A DNA stretch of 18,530 nucleotides from Nitratifractor sp964650685 (GCA_964650685.1 CAZYUW010000156.1:1-18530), one strand, 5' to 3'; counted from the first letter of the stretch, positions 1 through 8,095 are shown. Notes: generated by a model from the letters alone, not told the origin. Numbers and translations are program-made.

Positions 1-341
1 TTCGTGGAGTACAAAACAGGCATCTTTTCCGCTGCTGCAAGCATCGTGTTTTGTTGATGCTGGGTCAATCCCGTCGTTGCAATCACCAGAGGCGTGGGAT
101 TGTCCAATGCTTTTTCGCAAAGCTCCTGAGTCGCGACAGGAGCGGAAAAGTCTATGATGATATCGCTCTCGAGCAAAAGAGTATCCATACTGTTCGTTAC
201 CGTTGTGCTTTCGGGAAGAGTCGTTGTCAAGGAGTCGTACACATGCACAACAGAGAGCGTGAAAGTGTCGTCCTCCAAAATATTTTTGATCAGATAGTCT
301 CCCATTTTACCCGTGGAGCCCAGTATTCCCGCTTTTATCAT
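1..341 (-). CDS. dapB: 4-hydroxy-tetrahydrodipicolinate reductase, partial (C-terminus beyond the left edge)
   Basis: This is the N-terminal 113 codons of DapB, which reduces the dihydrodipicolinate precursor with NAD(P)H in the diaminopimelate/lysine pathway in the cytoplasm. The protein opens MIKAGILGSTGKMG, with the dinucleotide-binding glycine loop G-S-T-G-K-M-G near residues 8-14. It continues with DFSAPVATQEL and then PLVIATTGLTQHQ, the usual DapB segment around the cofactor site, and is cut off just after PVLYST, before the catalytic SH and KxxK region. The start is ATG at 341, two bases after the trxB stop, and a GGA-containing stretch in the trxB 3' end can act as the ribosome site, so it is the distal gene of a trxB-dapB unit. 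In this family the glycine loop is often GxxGRMG; Lys here is an acceptable variant. The identification is firm although the gene is incomplete. Confidence 0.93.
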   Translation of the reverse strand, partial: MIKAGILGSTGKMGDYLIKNILEDDTFTLSVVHVYDSLTTTLPESTTVTNSMDTLLLESDIIIDFSAPVATQELCEKALDNPTPLVIATTGLTQHQQNTMLAAAEKMPVLYST

Positions 342-343
342 TT

Positions 344-1285
344 TCAATCCTGTTCCTGGATAAAGTGTAGTGCCTGCATGCCCGCGATTGCACCGTCCGA
401 AGCCGCGCATACGACTTGTTTTGGTGATTTTATTCTGACATCACCGGCGGCGTACAGACCAGGCACGGATGTATGCATCTCCAAATCTACGATTATCTGA
501 CCCTGCTCATTTACGGCACACAGAAATGATTCATCTTTCTGTTTGAGTACCGCGTTGTTGACATTGTGTCCGACAAACACAAATAGTCCCGGGACTTTTA
601 GATCGATTGGTTCTTTACCGTCACTGAAGACTATCTTTAATCCATCCAGTCCCATTTCGCCTCCATAAGCCTCTTCTATCGCGGCATTTAAAATAAATTC
701 TATTTTATCGTTTTTGCGCACTCTTTCAACTGTGGGTGGAGCCGCTCTGAATTTGTCTCTACGGTGAACAATATATACTTTCGAACATATATTCGAGAGA
801 TATAGCGCTTCTTCGAGAGCCGTATCTCCACCGCCAAGTACGGCAACCTCTTTGTTTTTGTAGAAAAATCCGTCACATGTGGCACATGTGCTGATTCCTT
901 TGCCGTAAAAGTCGTTTTCTCCTTTGAAATCAGCCCGCTTAGGAGTGCTGCCTGTGCAGACAATAACTGTTTTTGATTCTATGGATTCTTTGCCGAGATC
1001 GATCACAAACAGACCATTCTCTTTCCGTTCGATTCGCCTGACCTCTTTCATTTCGTGTTTAAGTCCGAAATGCATACACTGCTCAGGCCATTTTTCCATG
1101 AGTTCCATTCCAGTCATACCTTCTCTGAAAACACCCGGATAGTTCTCTATCTCGCTGCTTTGCGTTATCTGCCCTCCGGGCATTCCCATTTCGTACATGA
1201 CAACATTTTTCAAGCCTCCGCGGGTTGCGTACAGCCCCGCGCTCAATCCAGCCGGTCCACCGCCTATTATCGCACAATCCAGCAT
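344..1285 (-). CDS. trxB: Thioredoxin reductase (NADPH, FAD)
   Basis: A 313-residue cytoplasmic flavoenzyme that passes electrons from NADPH through FAD and a redox disulfide to thioredoxin. The length matches the family's low-molecular-weight class. Visible motifs: FAD-binding GGGPAG at residues 8-13; GQITQSSEIENYPG around 38-51; the active-site disulfide C134-A-T-C137 followed by D138; the NADPH loop GGGDTA at 151-156; HRRDKFRA at 174-181, whose arginines read the NADPH phosphate; and the C-terminal FAD motif AAGDVR near 280-285. The ATG at 1285 has AAAGGA about nine bases upstream. It lies downstream of trxA in the same direction, separated by 154 bases containing a hairpin. A possible separate -10 (CATAAT, minus strand, 1339-1344) may give it its own promoter. 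Substrate and product genes (trxA, trxB) side by side support the call. Confidence 0.96.
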   Translation of the reverse strand: MLDCAIIGGGPAGLSAGLYATRGGLKNVVMYEMGMPGGQITQSSEIENYPGVFREGMTGMELMEKWPEQCMHFGLKHEMKEVRRIERKENGLFVIDLGKESIESKTVIVCTGSTPKRADFKGENDFYGKGISTCATCDGFFYKNKEVAVLGGGDTALEEALYLSNICSKVYIVHRRDKFRAAPPTVERVRKNDKIEFILNAAIEEAYGGEMGLDGLKIVFSDGKEPIDLKVPGLFVFVGHNVNNAVLKQKDESFLCAVNEQGQIIVDLEMHTSVPGLYAAGDVRIKSPKQVVCAASDGAIAGMQALHFIQEQD

Positions 1286-1401
1286 GCCAAAAATCCTTTC
1301 ATATTGTTTTTAAGATCGATGAATATTTGAACAATATCATTATGAATGGGTCAAAAAGCTGAATAACCGCATCCTTTTGAGTAGATTTGAAGAATTAGCG
1401 A

Positions 1402-1433
1402 ACTTCACGGAAATAGAGAAATTCCCGTGAAGT
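1402..1433 (-). terminator. Hairpin just after trxA, possible partial terminator or RNA-stability element
   Basis: A nine-base perfect stem (1402-1410 with 1425-1433) starts seven bases beyond the trxA stop codon. After one mismatch, three further pairs (1412-1414 with 1421-1423) leave a six-base loop. There is no clear U-run on the trxA side, so it may only attenuate read-through into trxB or protect the trxA 3' end. Confidence 0.45.
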
Positions 1434-1439
1434 GATTAA

Positions 1440-1757
1440 TTATAAAATAGCGTCCAGTTTTTGGGAAAACACATCTTTGCCGGCCGCGCCGATCATCTGA
1501 TCGACCAATTCCCCGTCTTTGAAGAAAAGAATGGTCGGTATGGATCTTATGCCAAACTGAATCGCTATCTCCTGCTCTTCGTCCGTATTGACTTTGCATA
1601 TTTTCGCTTTGCCCTCATATTCTTCGGCAAGCTCTTCTATCACCGGGGTTATCATTCTACATGGTCCGCACCATGGAGCCCAGAAATCGATCAGTGTCAC
1701 TCCATCTTTGATCGTCTCTTCGAAATTGTCTTTTGTCAATTCTATATATTTGCCCAT
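1440..1757 (-). CDS. trxA: Thioredoxin
   Basis: A 105-residue thioredoxin, the usual length, acting as a general cytoplasmic disulfide reductant recharged by TrxB next door. It begins MGKYIELTKDNFEE and carries the active-site sequence FWAPWCGPCRM, with the two cysteines about a third of the way in. The cis-proline motif IRSIPTILFFKDGE and the C-terminal GAAGKDVF region are also present. The frame stays open upstream to 1862, but the ATG at 1757 is the start: it matches the family N-terminus, has AAAGGA about ten bases upstream, and the candidate -10 at 1800-1805 lies within the longer reading frame, so the extension would not be transcribed. It appears to be the first gene of a trxA-trxB-dapB group. 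Confidence 0.96.
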   Translation of the reverse strand: MGKYIELTKDNFEETIKDGVTLIDFWAPWCGPCRMITPVIEELAEEYEGKAKICKVNTDEEQEIAIQFGIRSIPTILFFKDGELVDQMIGAAGKDVFSQKLDAIL

Positions 1758-1799
1758 AGATTTACAATCCTTTTTTGTTTGATATTGTTTTGGAATCAG

Positions 1800-1805
1800 A
1801 TTATA
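1800..1805 (-). promoter_or_regulatory. Candidate trxA -10 box (TATAAT)
   Basis: A perfect TATAAT on the minus strand puts a transcript start near 1793 and a leader of about 36 bases before trxA. No good -35 is seen at normal spacing; a TTGACA is present but about 43 bases upstream, too far to pair with it. Confidence 0.5.
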
Positions 1806-1947
1806 CACTCTTTTTAGATAATAAAAAAAGTAGAAAGCGACATTTGTTGTCAAAGGAGACAAAATGATACTTTTTGTAATTTGGTAAATATATAGTTAAC
1901 ATTGTTTCCGGCTACTTGCCGGACAAAATTTTATCTATTTAGCGTCA

Positions 1948-1953
1948 TATAAT
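1948..1953 (+). promoter_or_regulatory. Candidate -10 box for the PAS/GGDEF/EAL gene
   Basis: A perfect TATAAT on the plus strand would start transcription near 1960 and give an approximately 118-base leader. No matching -35 is visible. Confidence 0.4.
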
Positions 1954-2077
1954 AAACCCGATGTTAATATACATTCCCGACAAAGACAAAATTATAAAAG
2001 TGCGGATTTGTTCGCAAAGGCTTCAGTCGTCGATCGATGGATCAAAACCGGGCAATATTTTAAAATCGGAGTGATGT

Positions 2078-3919
2078 GTGGATTTTATCGATAATTTGAT
2101 TGTAAATCATAGTTTGACAGAGATAGCGATATGGAGTTTTGTGGCTCTGCTCGTGTTGTATCTGATATTGAGATTTTTAATAACGAGGATATCCGATGTT
2201 CCCAAAAAAGGTTTTTTGGGGAAAAAAATCTGTGATGACGCAAAATTGCTGAACAGATTGATAAATCTGTCGGCAGATATGCTGCTGATAGTGGACAGCA
2301 AAAAGAATATACGATATGCCAACGAAACTATACTCAAGTTCGCACCGCCGATAAAAGCGGACTCCTCTATAAGAGTTACAGACAATATAATGCGTTTCAG
2401 AGTCAAAGGCGATATAGCATGGGTTTCGCTGAGCGATCTTTTGGATATGCACATAGAGAGAGATTCCGGCCAGAAGAGCATTTTTCCCGAGACAGAGATG
2501 AAATCCGAAATATCCATGGAGGTTCTGATAGAGATATTGACATACAAATCTCCAGACAATCACAACAGACGATACTACGCGATAAGCATTCACGATATGG
2601 AGTGCAAGAAGAAACTATTCAATATACACCACTTGAATGCGATAAGCGGCCTTCCAAATCAGCACAAAGCGTTCAGTGATATAATGGCCGCGACATCTTC
2701 AAGCGGAGACGGATCCATAAAAAGTTTTGCGATTCTCTCTATTGAGATGGATGAATTTTCCATGATCCGTTCGCTTCTGGGATATACCGAGATGAATGAA
2801 ATAATTCTTTCGATCGCCAGCCTGTTGAGAGAGGTATATGAGCAGGATAGATTCTCCGTGTATCATATGAGCTATGTAAATTTTCTTATTTTGGCCAAAG
2901 ATGTAAGAACAATCGACGCCATATATGGCATAGCGGATATGTTCCACTCCGCATTGAAACAGCTTAATCCTAAAAACGAAAATGTAAAAAACCTCACTTT
3001 TTCCATTGGAGCCAGTCTTTTTCCGGATCATGGAACACTTGGGGGGTTGATAAACAGCTCTTATCACGCTCTGTACGAAGCCCAGAAGCTTGGTATAGGT
3101 CACACTGTCATAGCCAAAAAAGAGTTTACACAAAAGACCGACCATGAGATAAAACTCAACAATGAAATCCAGGCCGGTTTGAAAAACAAAGAGTTTAAAC
3201 TCTATTTTCAGCCTATTTATGAGAGTATGAGCAGAAAGATTGCTGGAGCCGAGGTTCTTTTGAGGTGGCACCATCCAACCAGAGGACTGGTGATGCCCGA
3301 CGCCTTTGTGCCCATAGCCGAAAGAAGCGGTTTGATCGTCGAGATGGGTACATATGTACTAAACGAAAGCCTCAAAAAGCTGGAAAGCTGGAAATCCTAC
3401 GGTTTCAAGCCTCTTCAGCTATCGATAAACCTTTCACTAAGAGAGTTGGAGAACGAAGATTTTATAAATAATCTTGCCAACAAACTTTACGCGAGCGATA
3501 TAGGCGATTCAAAAATCAAAATAGAGATAACAGAGCACGCCTCCATGGCCAATCCTGAACTAACCAGGCAAAAGCTAAACGAGATAAAACAGCTTGGCAT
3601 AGATATATCACTCGATGATTTCGGCACAGGGTATTCGTCGTTCGCTTATCTGGCAAAATTTCCCATCGACACTCTGAAGATTGACAAAAGTTTCGTTATG
3701 AGCATGTTCAGCGATGAAAGCAGTATGCATATTGTATCGACCATCGCAAAACTTGCCCACAGTTTGAATATGAGTGTAGTAGCCGAAGGAATAGAAAGAG
3801 AGGAGGAGCTGTCTCTTTTGCAATCGTATGGTGTGGAGTATCTTCAGGGGTACTATTTTTCCAAACCTCTTCCGCTTTTGGAATTCCAGTATCTCTTGAC
3901 TCATTCAGATATATCATAG
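2078..3919 (+). CDS. Membrane-anchored PAS / degenerate GGDEF / EAL protein, predicted c-di-GMP phosphodiesterase
   Basis: A 613-residue signalling protein. One N-terminal transmembrane segment (about residues 17-34) is followed by a PAS-like region near 60-110 (DMLLIVDSKKNIRYANE), a GGDEF-fold domain (about 210-345) and an EAL domain (about 365-610). The cyclase signature is lost: where GGDEF should stand the protein reads HMSYVNF (263-269), so diguanylate cyclase activity is not expected. The EAL domain looks catalytic: E392-V-L-L-R-W (EVL variant of EAL), the NLSLREL Asn, KIEITEHA, the DD pair of DDFGTGYSS (D513, D514), KIDKSF, AEGIE and a C-terminal LQGYYFSKP. The inferred role is hydrolysis of c-di-GMP to pGpG, with the PAS or the dead GGDEF domain as sensor. 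The start is GTG, preceded by GGAG seven bases away; an in-frame stop two codons upstream rules out extension. Its stop abuts the yraN stop on the other strand. Confidence 0.9.
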   Translation: MDFIDNLIVNHSLTEIAIWSFVALLVLYLILRFLITRISDVPKKGFLGKKICDDAKLLNRLINLSADMLLIVDSKKNIRYANETILKFAPPIKADSSIRVTDNIMRFRVKGDIAWVSLSDLLDMHIERDSGQKSIFPETEMKSEISMEVLIEILTYKSPDNHNRRYYAISIHDMECKKKLFNIHHLNAISGLPNQHKAFSDIMAATSSSGDGSIKSFAILSIEMDEFSMIRSLLGYTEMNEIILSIASLLREVYEQDRFSVYHMSYVNFLILAKDVRTIDAIYGIADMFHSALKQLNPKNENVKNLTFSIGASLFPDHGTLGGLINSSYHALYEAQKLGIGHTVIAKKEFTQKTDHEIKLNNEIQAGLKNKEFKLYFQPIYESMSRKIAGAEVLLRWHHPTRGLVMPDAFVPIAERSGLIVEMGTYVLNESLKKLESWKSYGFKPLQLSINLSLRELENEDFINNLANKLYASDIGDSKIKIEITEHASMANPELTRQKLNEIKQLGIDISLDDFGTGYSSFAYLAKFPIDTLKIDKSFVMSMFSDESSMHIVSTIAKLAHSLNMSVVAEGIEREEELSLLQSYGVEYLQGYYFSKPLPLLEFQYLLTHSDIS

Positions 3920-4273
3920 TCACATTGTGATATTTTCCAGCAGCTCCACTTCGTTTTTTCGCAGCAAAAGAGCGTCTATGGAGTAGGCACAATCCAGCTT
4001 TTTTGATTTCATGTAATACTGTGCCGAGTTTACTATTTTTTTGAGTTTGCCCGGTGTGATATTGTACACTGGATCGAAATCCACCCTGGAGCTCTTGACC
4101 TCTATAAAATGGATGATTCCGTTTTTGCTGGCTATGATATCTATCTCTCCCAGTTTTTTTGCGTAGTAGTTTCTCTCCAGTATGATGAAACCCTCTTTTT
4201 CAAGAAAAGCTGTCGCTTTTTCTTCGCTGAAGAAACCGAATTTTTTCAACAGATTTCTTTTTATCAACTGCAA
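3920..4273 (-). CDS. YraN/UPF0102 family nuclease-fold protein
   Basis: A 117-residue protein of the UPF0102 (YraN) family, which has a restriction-endonuclease-like fold; its physiological role is not established. Visible hallmarks are the N-terminal GFFSEEKATAFLEKEGFIILERNYYAKKLGEIDIIASKNGIIHFIEVKS pattern described here by its key residues: the Glu of SEEKA, the GEIDII aspartate, and the EVKS Glu-Lys pair, which together form the D/E-x(n)-ExK nuclease arrangement. The start is inferred to be TTG at 4273, overlapping the end of the upstream molybdoenzyme gene by ten bases, with AAGGGA a few bases before it; no ATG is available nearby. It is the last gene of the leuA operon, and its stop codon directly adjoins the stop of the convergent EAL gene. 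Confidence 0.85.
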   Translation of the reverse strand: MQLIKRNLLKKFGFFSEEKATAFLEKEGFIILERNYYAKKLGEIDIIASKNGIIHFIEVKSSRVDFDPVYNITPGKLKKIVNSAQYYMKSKKLDCAYSIDALLLRKNEVELLENITM

Positions 4274-6366
4274 CCAATCCCTTCACCAACAGATATGGCT
4301 TCTACCTTGATACTTTTGAACCGTGCCGTATGCACCCTCTCATCTCTTTCGTTACCAAAAAGTCTATTGATGCCGCTTTTGGAATGGTGAAAAGTACAAA
4401 AAAGCGTCCCTTCTTTTATCTTTTCACTGTACTCTACGCTCAAAGCCTCGGTTTCTCCGTTTTTTGTGCGAAGTATGACCTTGTCGCCTATGTATTCTTT
4501 GTCTTTGAAAGAGGCTAGTATGATATCTTCGTCATATTTTGTTTTCAGTTTTTTGCTGTGACCTGTCTGTGACGAGTTGTTATAGTGCGCAAGTGTTCTG
4601 CCGGTTGTCAGATAGAACAGGCCCTTTTTGGATAAGGGGAAAATATCATTGGTGATATCCTCTATCATTCCGCGCTTTTTCCATCCATGATATATGAAAT
4701 TTCCCAGACCGTCTTCCGTTCTGAAGTCCAAAAGGTGCAAAACCGGTGTATCTTCGTGAAATACGGGCCACTGCATACCTCGTTTACGATGCCTTTTTAA
4801 TCTATAGTATGCCGCTCCACTAAAGCGTTTTGGGGCATTTTGCCTGATCTCGTTCCAGACATCCTCACTTTTTTGATAATGGTACTCTCCATTCAATTTG
4901 CCACCCAGTAGCGACAGCACTTCCCAGTCGTCAGGCAAGTCGGACTCTATCAATGGTTGCGACAAATGGAGCCTTCTCATGGCATTGATGTAAACTCCGG
5001 TTTTTTCATACGCGGATTTGACTCCGATGACTATATCCGCTCGTTTCGCGATATCGGACATGAAAAGCTCCAAAACCATAAGCAGCTCCAGATTTTCGAG
5101 AGCTTTCGCGATCCTGTTTATATTGGGGTGAACATGGGTTATATCCTCCCCCATATTCAGGATGGCTTTCATTCTGTTTTTTTCGATGGATTCGATCATT
5201 TCAGGTGTAGTTTTGCCTATTTGTCGAGGAGTTTCATAATCAGGAGCATAGTAAGGCAGGCATCCCATATCACAAGCACCCTGGACATTGTTTTGTCCCC
5301 TTAGCGGCATGAGTCCCGCGCCGCTTTTTCCGATATTGCCGGTAAGCAGAGCGAGATGCGTTATCGCCATAACCGCGTAAGAGCCGTCTATGTGTTCAGT
5401 TATGCCCAGACCCCAGAATATCATAGATTTTTTCACTGCATACTCCCTGGCAATATTCGGGATCATTTTGGCGAGATATTCATATCCTTTGATTTTGGAG
5501 AAAAAAATTGGATTTGCACAGGGGTCGTTGAGTATCTTTTCTCTAAAAGTATCAAAACCCTTCGTTCGTGTGGATACGAACTCTTTGTCGTACAACTCTT
5601 CATCAAGTATGACATATGCCATCATATTGAGTATAAGCAGATTGGCCTCGAAAGGGATTATGCAGTTGTATTTCGCCAGTTTGGCCAGCTTTGTCTCTCT
5701 GACATCTACAACGGCGAGATTGTTGGATTTTCTCGCCATGTCGATGATACGATTGGCGATGATAGGATGGGCTTCCATTGTGTTGGAGCCGATAACCAGT
5801 ATAAACTCAGTTTCGTATATGTCGTTATATGGATTGGTTGCTGCTCCTTCTCCTATCGTCTCCCTCATGCCATTGAGACTGGGGGAGTGGCACACTCTCG
5901 CGCAGTTGTCGATATTGGGTGACTCCATAGTTTCTCTGCAAAATTTTTGCAGCACATAGGCGCTTTCGCAGTTGCTTCTGGCGCCGCCGATCGCACCAAA
6001 GGAGTCTGGACCGTAACGCTTTTTTATCTCGTCTAATTTGGCGGCCGCGATATCGATAGCTGTTTCCAGTTTGCATGTGTAGAAATCGGTATCGAACTCA
6101 AGCATCTTGTCGCCGTACAGTTCTTTAAGATGTTGATTAGATTCCAGAAAAGATTTTCTGATCCTGGGTTCTCTTATCCTGTCTTTGGCTTCCACGAAAT
6201 CGAATCCATATTTGCCCTTTATGCAGAGTTTTCCCTGGCTGACGACTCCGTCTTTTTGGGCGAATATCTTTTCTATGCGATTGTTCGCTACAATGCCGGT
6301 GATATCACATCCGACTCCACAATATGTGCAGACACTCTCAATCTCTTTTCTCTTGCCGGTATCCAT
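4264..6366 (-). CDS. Formate dehydrogenase-like molybdopterin oxidoreductase, cysteine type, cytoplasmic
   Basis: A 700-residue catalytic subunit of the formate dehydrogenase H-like group (E. coli FdhF is of similar size). It should interconvert formate and CO2 at a bis-molybdopterin guanine dinucleotide centre. An N-terminal [4Fe-4S] site uses C13, C16, C20 and C48, followed by K50 as electron relay. The metal ligand is Cys159 in NCARVCHSPS, encoded by TGC, so no selenocysteine. The neighbouring H160 and R356 (PLRGQNNVQGACDMG) complete the formate signature; nitrate reductases lack this His/Arg pair. The last 110 or so residues form the molybdopterin-dinucleotide domain. No Tat signal precedes the cluster, so it is predicted to be cytoplasmic. 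The ATG at 6366 has GGAG about nine bases upstream, 25 bases after leuA. No electron-transfer or membrane subunit lies beside it, so its partner is unknown. A related oxidoreductase specificity cannot be excluded. Confidence 0.87.
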   Translation of the reverse strand: MDTGKRKEIESVCTYCGVGCDITGIVANNRIEKIFAQKDGVVSQGKLCIKGKYGFDFVEAKDRIREPRIRKSFLESNQHLKELYGDKMLEFDTDFYTCKLETAIDIAAAKLDEIKKRYGPDSFGAIGGARSNCESAYVLQKFCRETMESPNIDNCARVCHSPSLNGMRETIGEGAATNPYNDIYETEFILVIGSNTMEAHPIIANRIIDMARKSNNLAVVDVRETKLAKLAKYNCIIPFEANLLILNMMAYVILDEELYDKEFVSTRTKGFDTFREKILNDPCANPIFFSKIKGYEYLAKMIPNIAREYAVKKSMIFWGLGITEHIDGSYAVMAITHLALLTGNIGKSGAGLMPLRGQNNVQGACDMGCLPYYAPDYETPRQIGKTTPEMIESIEKNRMKAILNMGEDITHVHPNINRIAKALENLELLMVLELFMSDIAKRADIVIGVKSAYEKTGVYINAMRRLHLSQPLIESDLPDDWEVLSLLGGKLNGEYHYQKSEDVWNEIRQNAPKRFSGAAYYRLKRHRKRGMQWPVFHEDTPVLHLLDFRTEDGLGNFIYHGWKKRGMIEDITNDIFPLSKKGLFYLTTGRTLAHYNNSSQTGHSKKLKTKYDEDIILASFKDKEYIGDKVILRTKNGETEALSVEYSEKIKEGTLFCTFHHSKSGINRLFGNERDERVHTARFKSIKVEAISVGEGIGCS

Positions 6367-6391
6367 GTGCCCACTCCACGCTCTTTGTATA

Positions 6392-7954
6392 TTAGATATT
6401 TTTGGCGGTGCTCTTTTCTCTTTTTTTCAGCATTCCCTCCATGCTCAGGTAGCTGTTGAGTGCTCCGAGGTAGGCTCTGGCACTGGCAAGCATCGTATCT
6501 ATGCTTAGACCGTGCCCTATGACGGCTGGTTCATCATCGTTGAACGCTACCTGTACCGTGACATTGGCCAGAGCGTCTTTGCCTCTGGATACCGATTTTA
6601 CCTTATAATCCATGAGGAGTCCATGCTGTCCGGTAATACGATCTATGGTTTTGAATACCGCGTCAATGGTTCCGTCACCTATGCCCGCGTCCGTATATTC
6701 CGTTCCATCGTTTTTTCTGATCGTGACCGCGGCACTCGGTACTCCACCGGTGGAATCCATCAGTTGAAGAGCGACCAGCTCGTATCTCTTTTCTATGTTG
6801 CTCATCTGGCTCGTTACAAGAGCGCGAAGATCATCATCGTATATATCTTTTTTCTTATCGGCCAGTTCTTTGAAACGGGAAAAAGCCTCATTGAGTTCGT
6901 TTTCGGACAGACTGAAGCCCAGTTTTTCCAGTTTGCTTTTGAAGGCGGCTCTGCCGGAGTGTTTTCCAAGCACCAATGTATCTTTGCCACCGAGGCCAAT
7001 CTCTTCGGGAGAGAATATCTCATAGGTTTTTTTATGCTTCAAAACACCATCCTGGTGTATTCCACTTTCATGCGCGAAGGCGTTTTTGCCTACAATCGCT
7101 TTGTTGGGCTGTGGCTCGATTCCTGTTATGGAGGCTATCATGCGACTTGCAGGGTAGATCTCTTTCGTATTTATCGCGGTATACACATCACCGAATACAT
7201 CGGAACGAACCCTGAGAGCCATAACTATCTCTTCGAGCGCGGCGTTTCCCGCCCGTTCTCCCAGCCCATTCACCGTACACTCTATCTGCCTGGCACCACT
7301 GCTGACGGCTTCGAGAGAGTTGGCTACCGCAAGGCCGAGATCGTTATGGTTGTGAACCGAGATAATGGCTCGTTTTCCGATATGTCTGTAGAGTTCCGCT
7401 ATCCTTTTGCCGACCTCCGATGGAAGAAGTATTCCAACGGTATCGGGTATATTTACTGTGCCGGCTCCAGCCTCTATCGCCGCGTCGATTATCTCTTTCA
7501 GAAATACCATATCGCTGCGTCCTGCATCTTCGCAGCTGAACTCCACATCATCTGTAAAAGTTTTGGCGTACTCGATCGCTGCAACCGCTCGTTTTATCAC
7601 TTCATCTGGCTTCATTCTGAGTTTGTGTTGCATATGGATAGGGCTGGTTGCGATAAATGTGTGAATGCGTTTTTTTGGTGCCGCCGCGATAGCTTCTCCC
7701 GCTGATTTGATATCGCTTTCAAGTGCTCTGGCCAGAGAGCATACGGTAGAGTTTTTTATCTTTTGGGATATTTTGGATATTGCGTCGAAATCACCCGGAC
7801 TGGCAGCAGCAAAACCGGCCTCTATCACATCTACTCCGAGTTTCTCCAGTTGTGTGGCGATCTGTATTTTTTCGCCGGTGTTCATGGAGGCACCAGGGCT
7901 TTGCTCGCCATCTCTGAGGGTAGTATCAAATATAATTATCCGCTCTTTGTTCAT
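6392..7954 (-). CDS. leuA: 2-isopropylmalate synthase
   Basis: A 520-residue LeuA that condenses acetyl-CoA with 2-oxoisovalerate, the committed step of leucine synthesis. The TIM-barrel domain shows D10-TTLRDGEQ18, the metal-binding H201-N-H203 in VHNHNDLGLA, and N237 in NGLGERAGNAA. The linker region carries the family's HESGIHQDGVLK segment. The C-terminal part (about 390-510), with GTGEYTD-like and VQVAFNDDEPAVIGHG sequence, is the LeuA dimer domain that binds leucine, so feedback inhibition is likely. The length is standard for the full regulated form. The ATG at 7954 has AAAGG eight bases upstream. It leads the operon leuA > formate dehydrogenase > yraN; a candidate -10 lies at 8096-8101 and a 32-codon in-frame upstream reading frame ends two codons before the start. 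Confidence 0.96.
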   Translation of the reverse strand: MNKERIIIFDTTLRDGEQSPGASMNTGEKIQIATQLEKLGVDVIEAGFAAASPGDFDAISKISQKIKNSTVCSLARALESDIKSAGEAIAAAPKKRIHTFIATSPIHMQHKLRMKPDEVIKRAVAAIEYAKTFTDDVEFSCEDAGRSDMVFLKEIIDAAIEAGAGTVNIPDTVGILLPSEVGKRIAELYRHIGKRAIISVHNHNDLGLAVANSLEAVSSGARQIECTVNGLGERAGNAALEEIVMALRVRSDVFGDVYTAINTKEIYPASRMIASITGIEPQPNKAIVGKNAFAHESGIHQDGVLKHKKTYEIFSPEEIGLGGKDTLVLGKHSGRAAFKSKLEKLGFSLSENELNEAFSRFKELADKKKDIYDDDLRALVTSQMSNIEKRYELVALQLMDSTGGVPSAAVTIRKNDGTEYTDAGIGDGTIDAVFKTIDRITGQHGLLMDYKVKSVSRGKDALANVTVQVAFNDDEPAVIGHGLSIDTMLASARAYLGALNSYLSMEGMLKKREKSTAKNI

Positions 7955-7957
7955 ACG

Positions 7958-8056
7958 CTACGCCTTTGATGAAAGTTGACAGATCGATTTTACCCAAAAG
8001 GCACTAAATCGAGAAAGAGTTTTATATATTTTTGACCAAGGAACCAATGAAGGCAT
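7958..8056 (-). other. Possible 32-codon leader reading frame upstream of leuA
   Basis: ATG at 8056 opens a frame (MPSLVPWSKIYK...) ending in TAG at 7958-7960, in frame with leuA and two codons before its ATG. A weak GAGAG precedes it. Leucines are at codons 4, 14 and 27 with no run, so it is not a classic leucine attenuator peptide. The transcript could form a 7-bp stem (7984-7990 with 8006-8012). It may be chance. Confidence 0.2.
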
Positions 8057-8095
8057 ATAACTCTCGATAAAGAACAATTGGCAAATCTTCAGGCA

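Larger units (their letters stand above)
1758..2077. other. Divergent spacer between trxA and the EAL-domain gene (320 bases)
   Basis: No gene of convincing length is seen here. It holds the trxA -10 (1800-1805, minus), a tiny seven-codon reading frame with an ideal ribosome site AAAGGAG (1852-1887, plus), a six-base-stem hairpin TCCGGC/GCCGGA (1907-1912 with 1918-1923) not followed by a U-run, and a plus-strand -10 TATAAT at 1948-1953. The rest is AT-rich and unassigned. Confidence 0.6.

Noticed and set aside
1758..1862. 35-residue N-terminal extension of thioredoxin
   Set aside because: It is not a signal peptide pattern, includes the trxA -10 region, and the family start with a good ribosome site is at 1757.
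5890..5892. Possible selenocysteine codon in the formate dehydrogenase
   Set aside because: The metal-ligand codon is TGC (Cys159), not TGA, and the frame has no internal stop.
5356..5959. Two overlapping plus-strand frames of about 190 codons
   Set aside because: Both are antisense to the formate dehydrogenase-like gene and in different frames of it, with no motif or ribosome site.
6512..7705. 397-codon open frame on the plus strand
   Set aside because: It lies fully antisense to leuA, whose motifs and length are unambiguous. Its composition is that of a complementary-frame artefact and it has no recognisable domain.
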